Notes under the pieces: model-generated
What the model was told of the DNA's origin: nothing
The model's database searches: none
The model's input: the letters and a program-made list of their open reading frames with translations, nothing else
Made by a program: the position numbers and the translations under genes
In this document: in pieces, positions 58,231 through 58,242 of the stretch
Position numbering within the stretch: position 1 is the stretch's first letter
How the letters are laid out: the number at the start of each line of letters is the position of its first letter
Assembly (NCBI RefSeq): GCF_014841105.1
Contig: NZ_JACYWE010000001.1
Location: 325,064 to 383,305, forward strand
Length of the DNA: 58,242 nt
Reading direction: 5' to 3'
Origin: Lolliginicoccus lacisalsi
GTDB lineage: Bacteria > Actinomycetota > Actinomycetes > Mycobacteriales > Mycobacteriaceae

Positions 58231-58242
58231 TGTTGAGAGTCT

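Overview
The window is about 70% GC with densely packed genes. Its core has the same genes in the same order as the Mycobacterium tuberculosis segment Rv2118c to Rv2141c, as I remember it: trmI, a RecB-like nuclease, hisG/hisE, metH, a PAC2 protein, mshC, an SCO1664-type kinase-fold protein, a DUF3090 protein, a histidine phosphatase, uppP, an Rv2137c-like protein, lppL, quinone-type pyrD, a YbhB-type protein and an M20 peptidase. Mycothiol synthesis (mshC), a WS/DGAT acyltransferase, Acg-family flavoproteins and an F420-type oxidoreductase all point to an actinobacterium of the Mycobacteriales. I cannot name the genus.

Layout. 0-2.7 kb: amino-acid permease and a solitary AbiEi/DUF559 gene among palindromic repeats. 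2.7-5.6 kb: patatin, trmI, RecB-like nuclease. 5.7-13.1 kb: four overlapping genes forming a compact nonribosomal peptide locus (A-T, P450, C-A-T, TupA-like ATP-grasp). 13.1-18.4 kb: a lipid-type cluster (TetR, sterol-desaturase-like enzyme, unknown protein, SDR, thioesterase, TetR). 18.4-19.5 kb: hisE-hisG. 19.6-24.0 kb: an operon of two histidine kinases, each followed by a membrane paralogue that has lost the catalytic residues. 24.1-28.3 kb: metH and a HAD phosphatase. 28.5-42.4 kb: the rest of the conserved backbone, with a WS/DGAT gene between the PAC2 gene and mshC. 42.5-47.1 kb: tRNA-Leu(GAG), an HPF-like protein, an unusual zinc-ribbon SDR, a DUF2784 protein and two Acg-like flavoproteins. 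47.3-52.3 kb: nucleoside hydrolase, a voltage-sensor-like membrane protein and a complete ECF transporter (S, T, fused A-A). 52.5 kb: a LuxR-type DNA-binding protein with no receiver domain. 53.1-58.2 kb: methylmalonyl-CoA mutase (mutA, mutB) with its GTPase chaperone meaB.

How the parts may work together. The accessory blocks (NRPS plus lipid cluster, kinase/pseudokinase operon, WS/DGAT) sit at joints of the conserved backbone, so those joints look like insertion points. MetH and MutAB are both B12 enzymes. The nucleoside hydrolase beside an ECF importer suggests uptake and cleavage of a nucleoside-like substrate. The most novel-looking items are the kinase/pseudokinase module, the NRPS/P450/ATP-grasp locus, the receiver-less regulator with a large inverted repeat upstream, a family of about 40-bp palindromes, and short tandem arrays at gene 3' ends.
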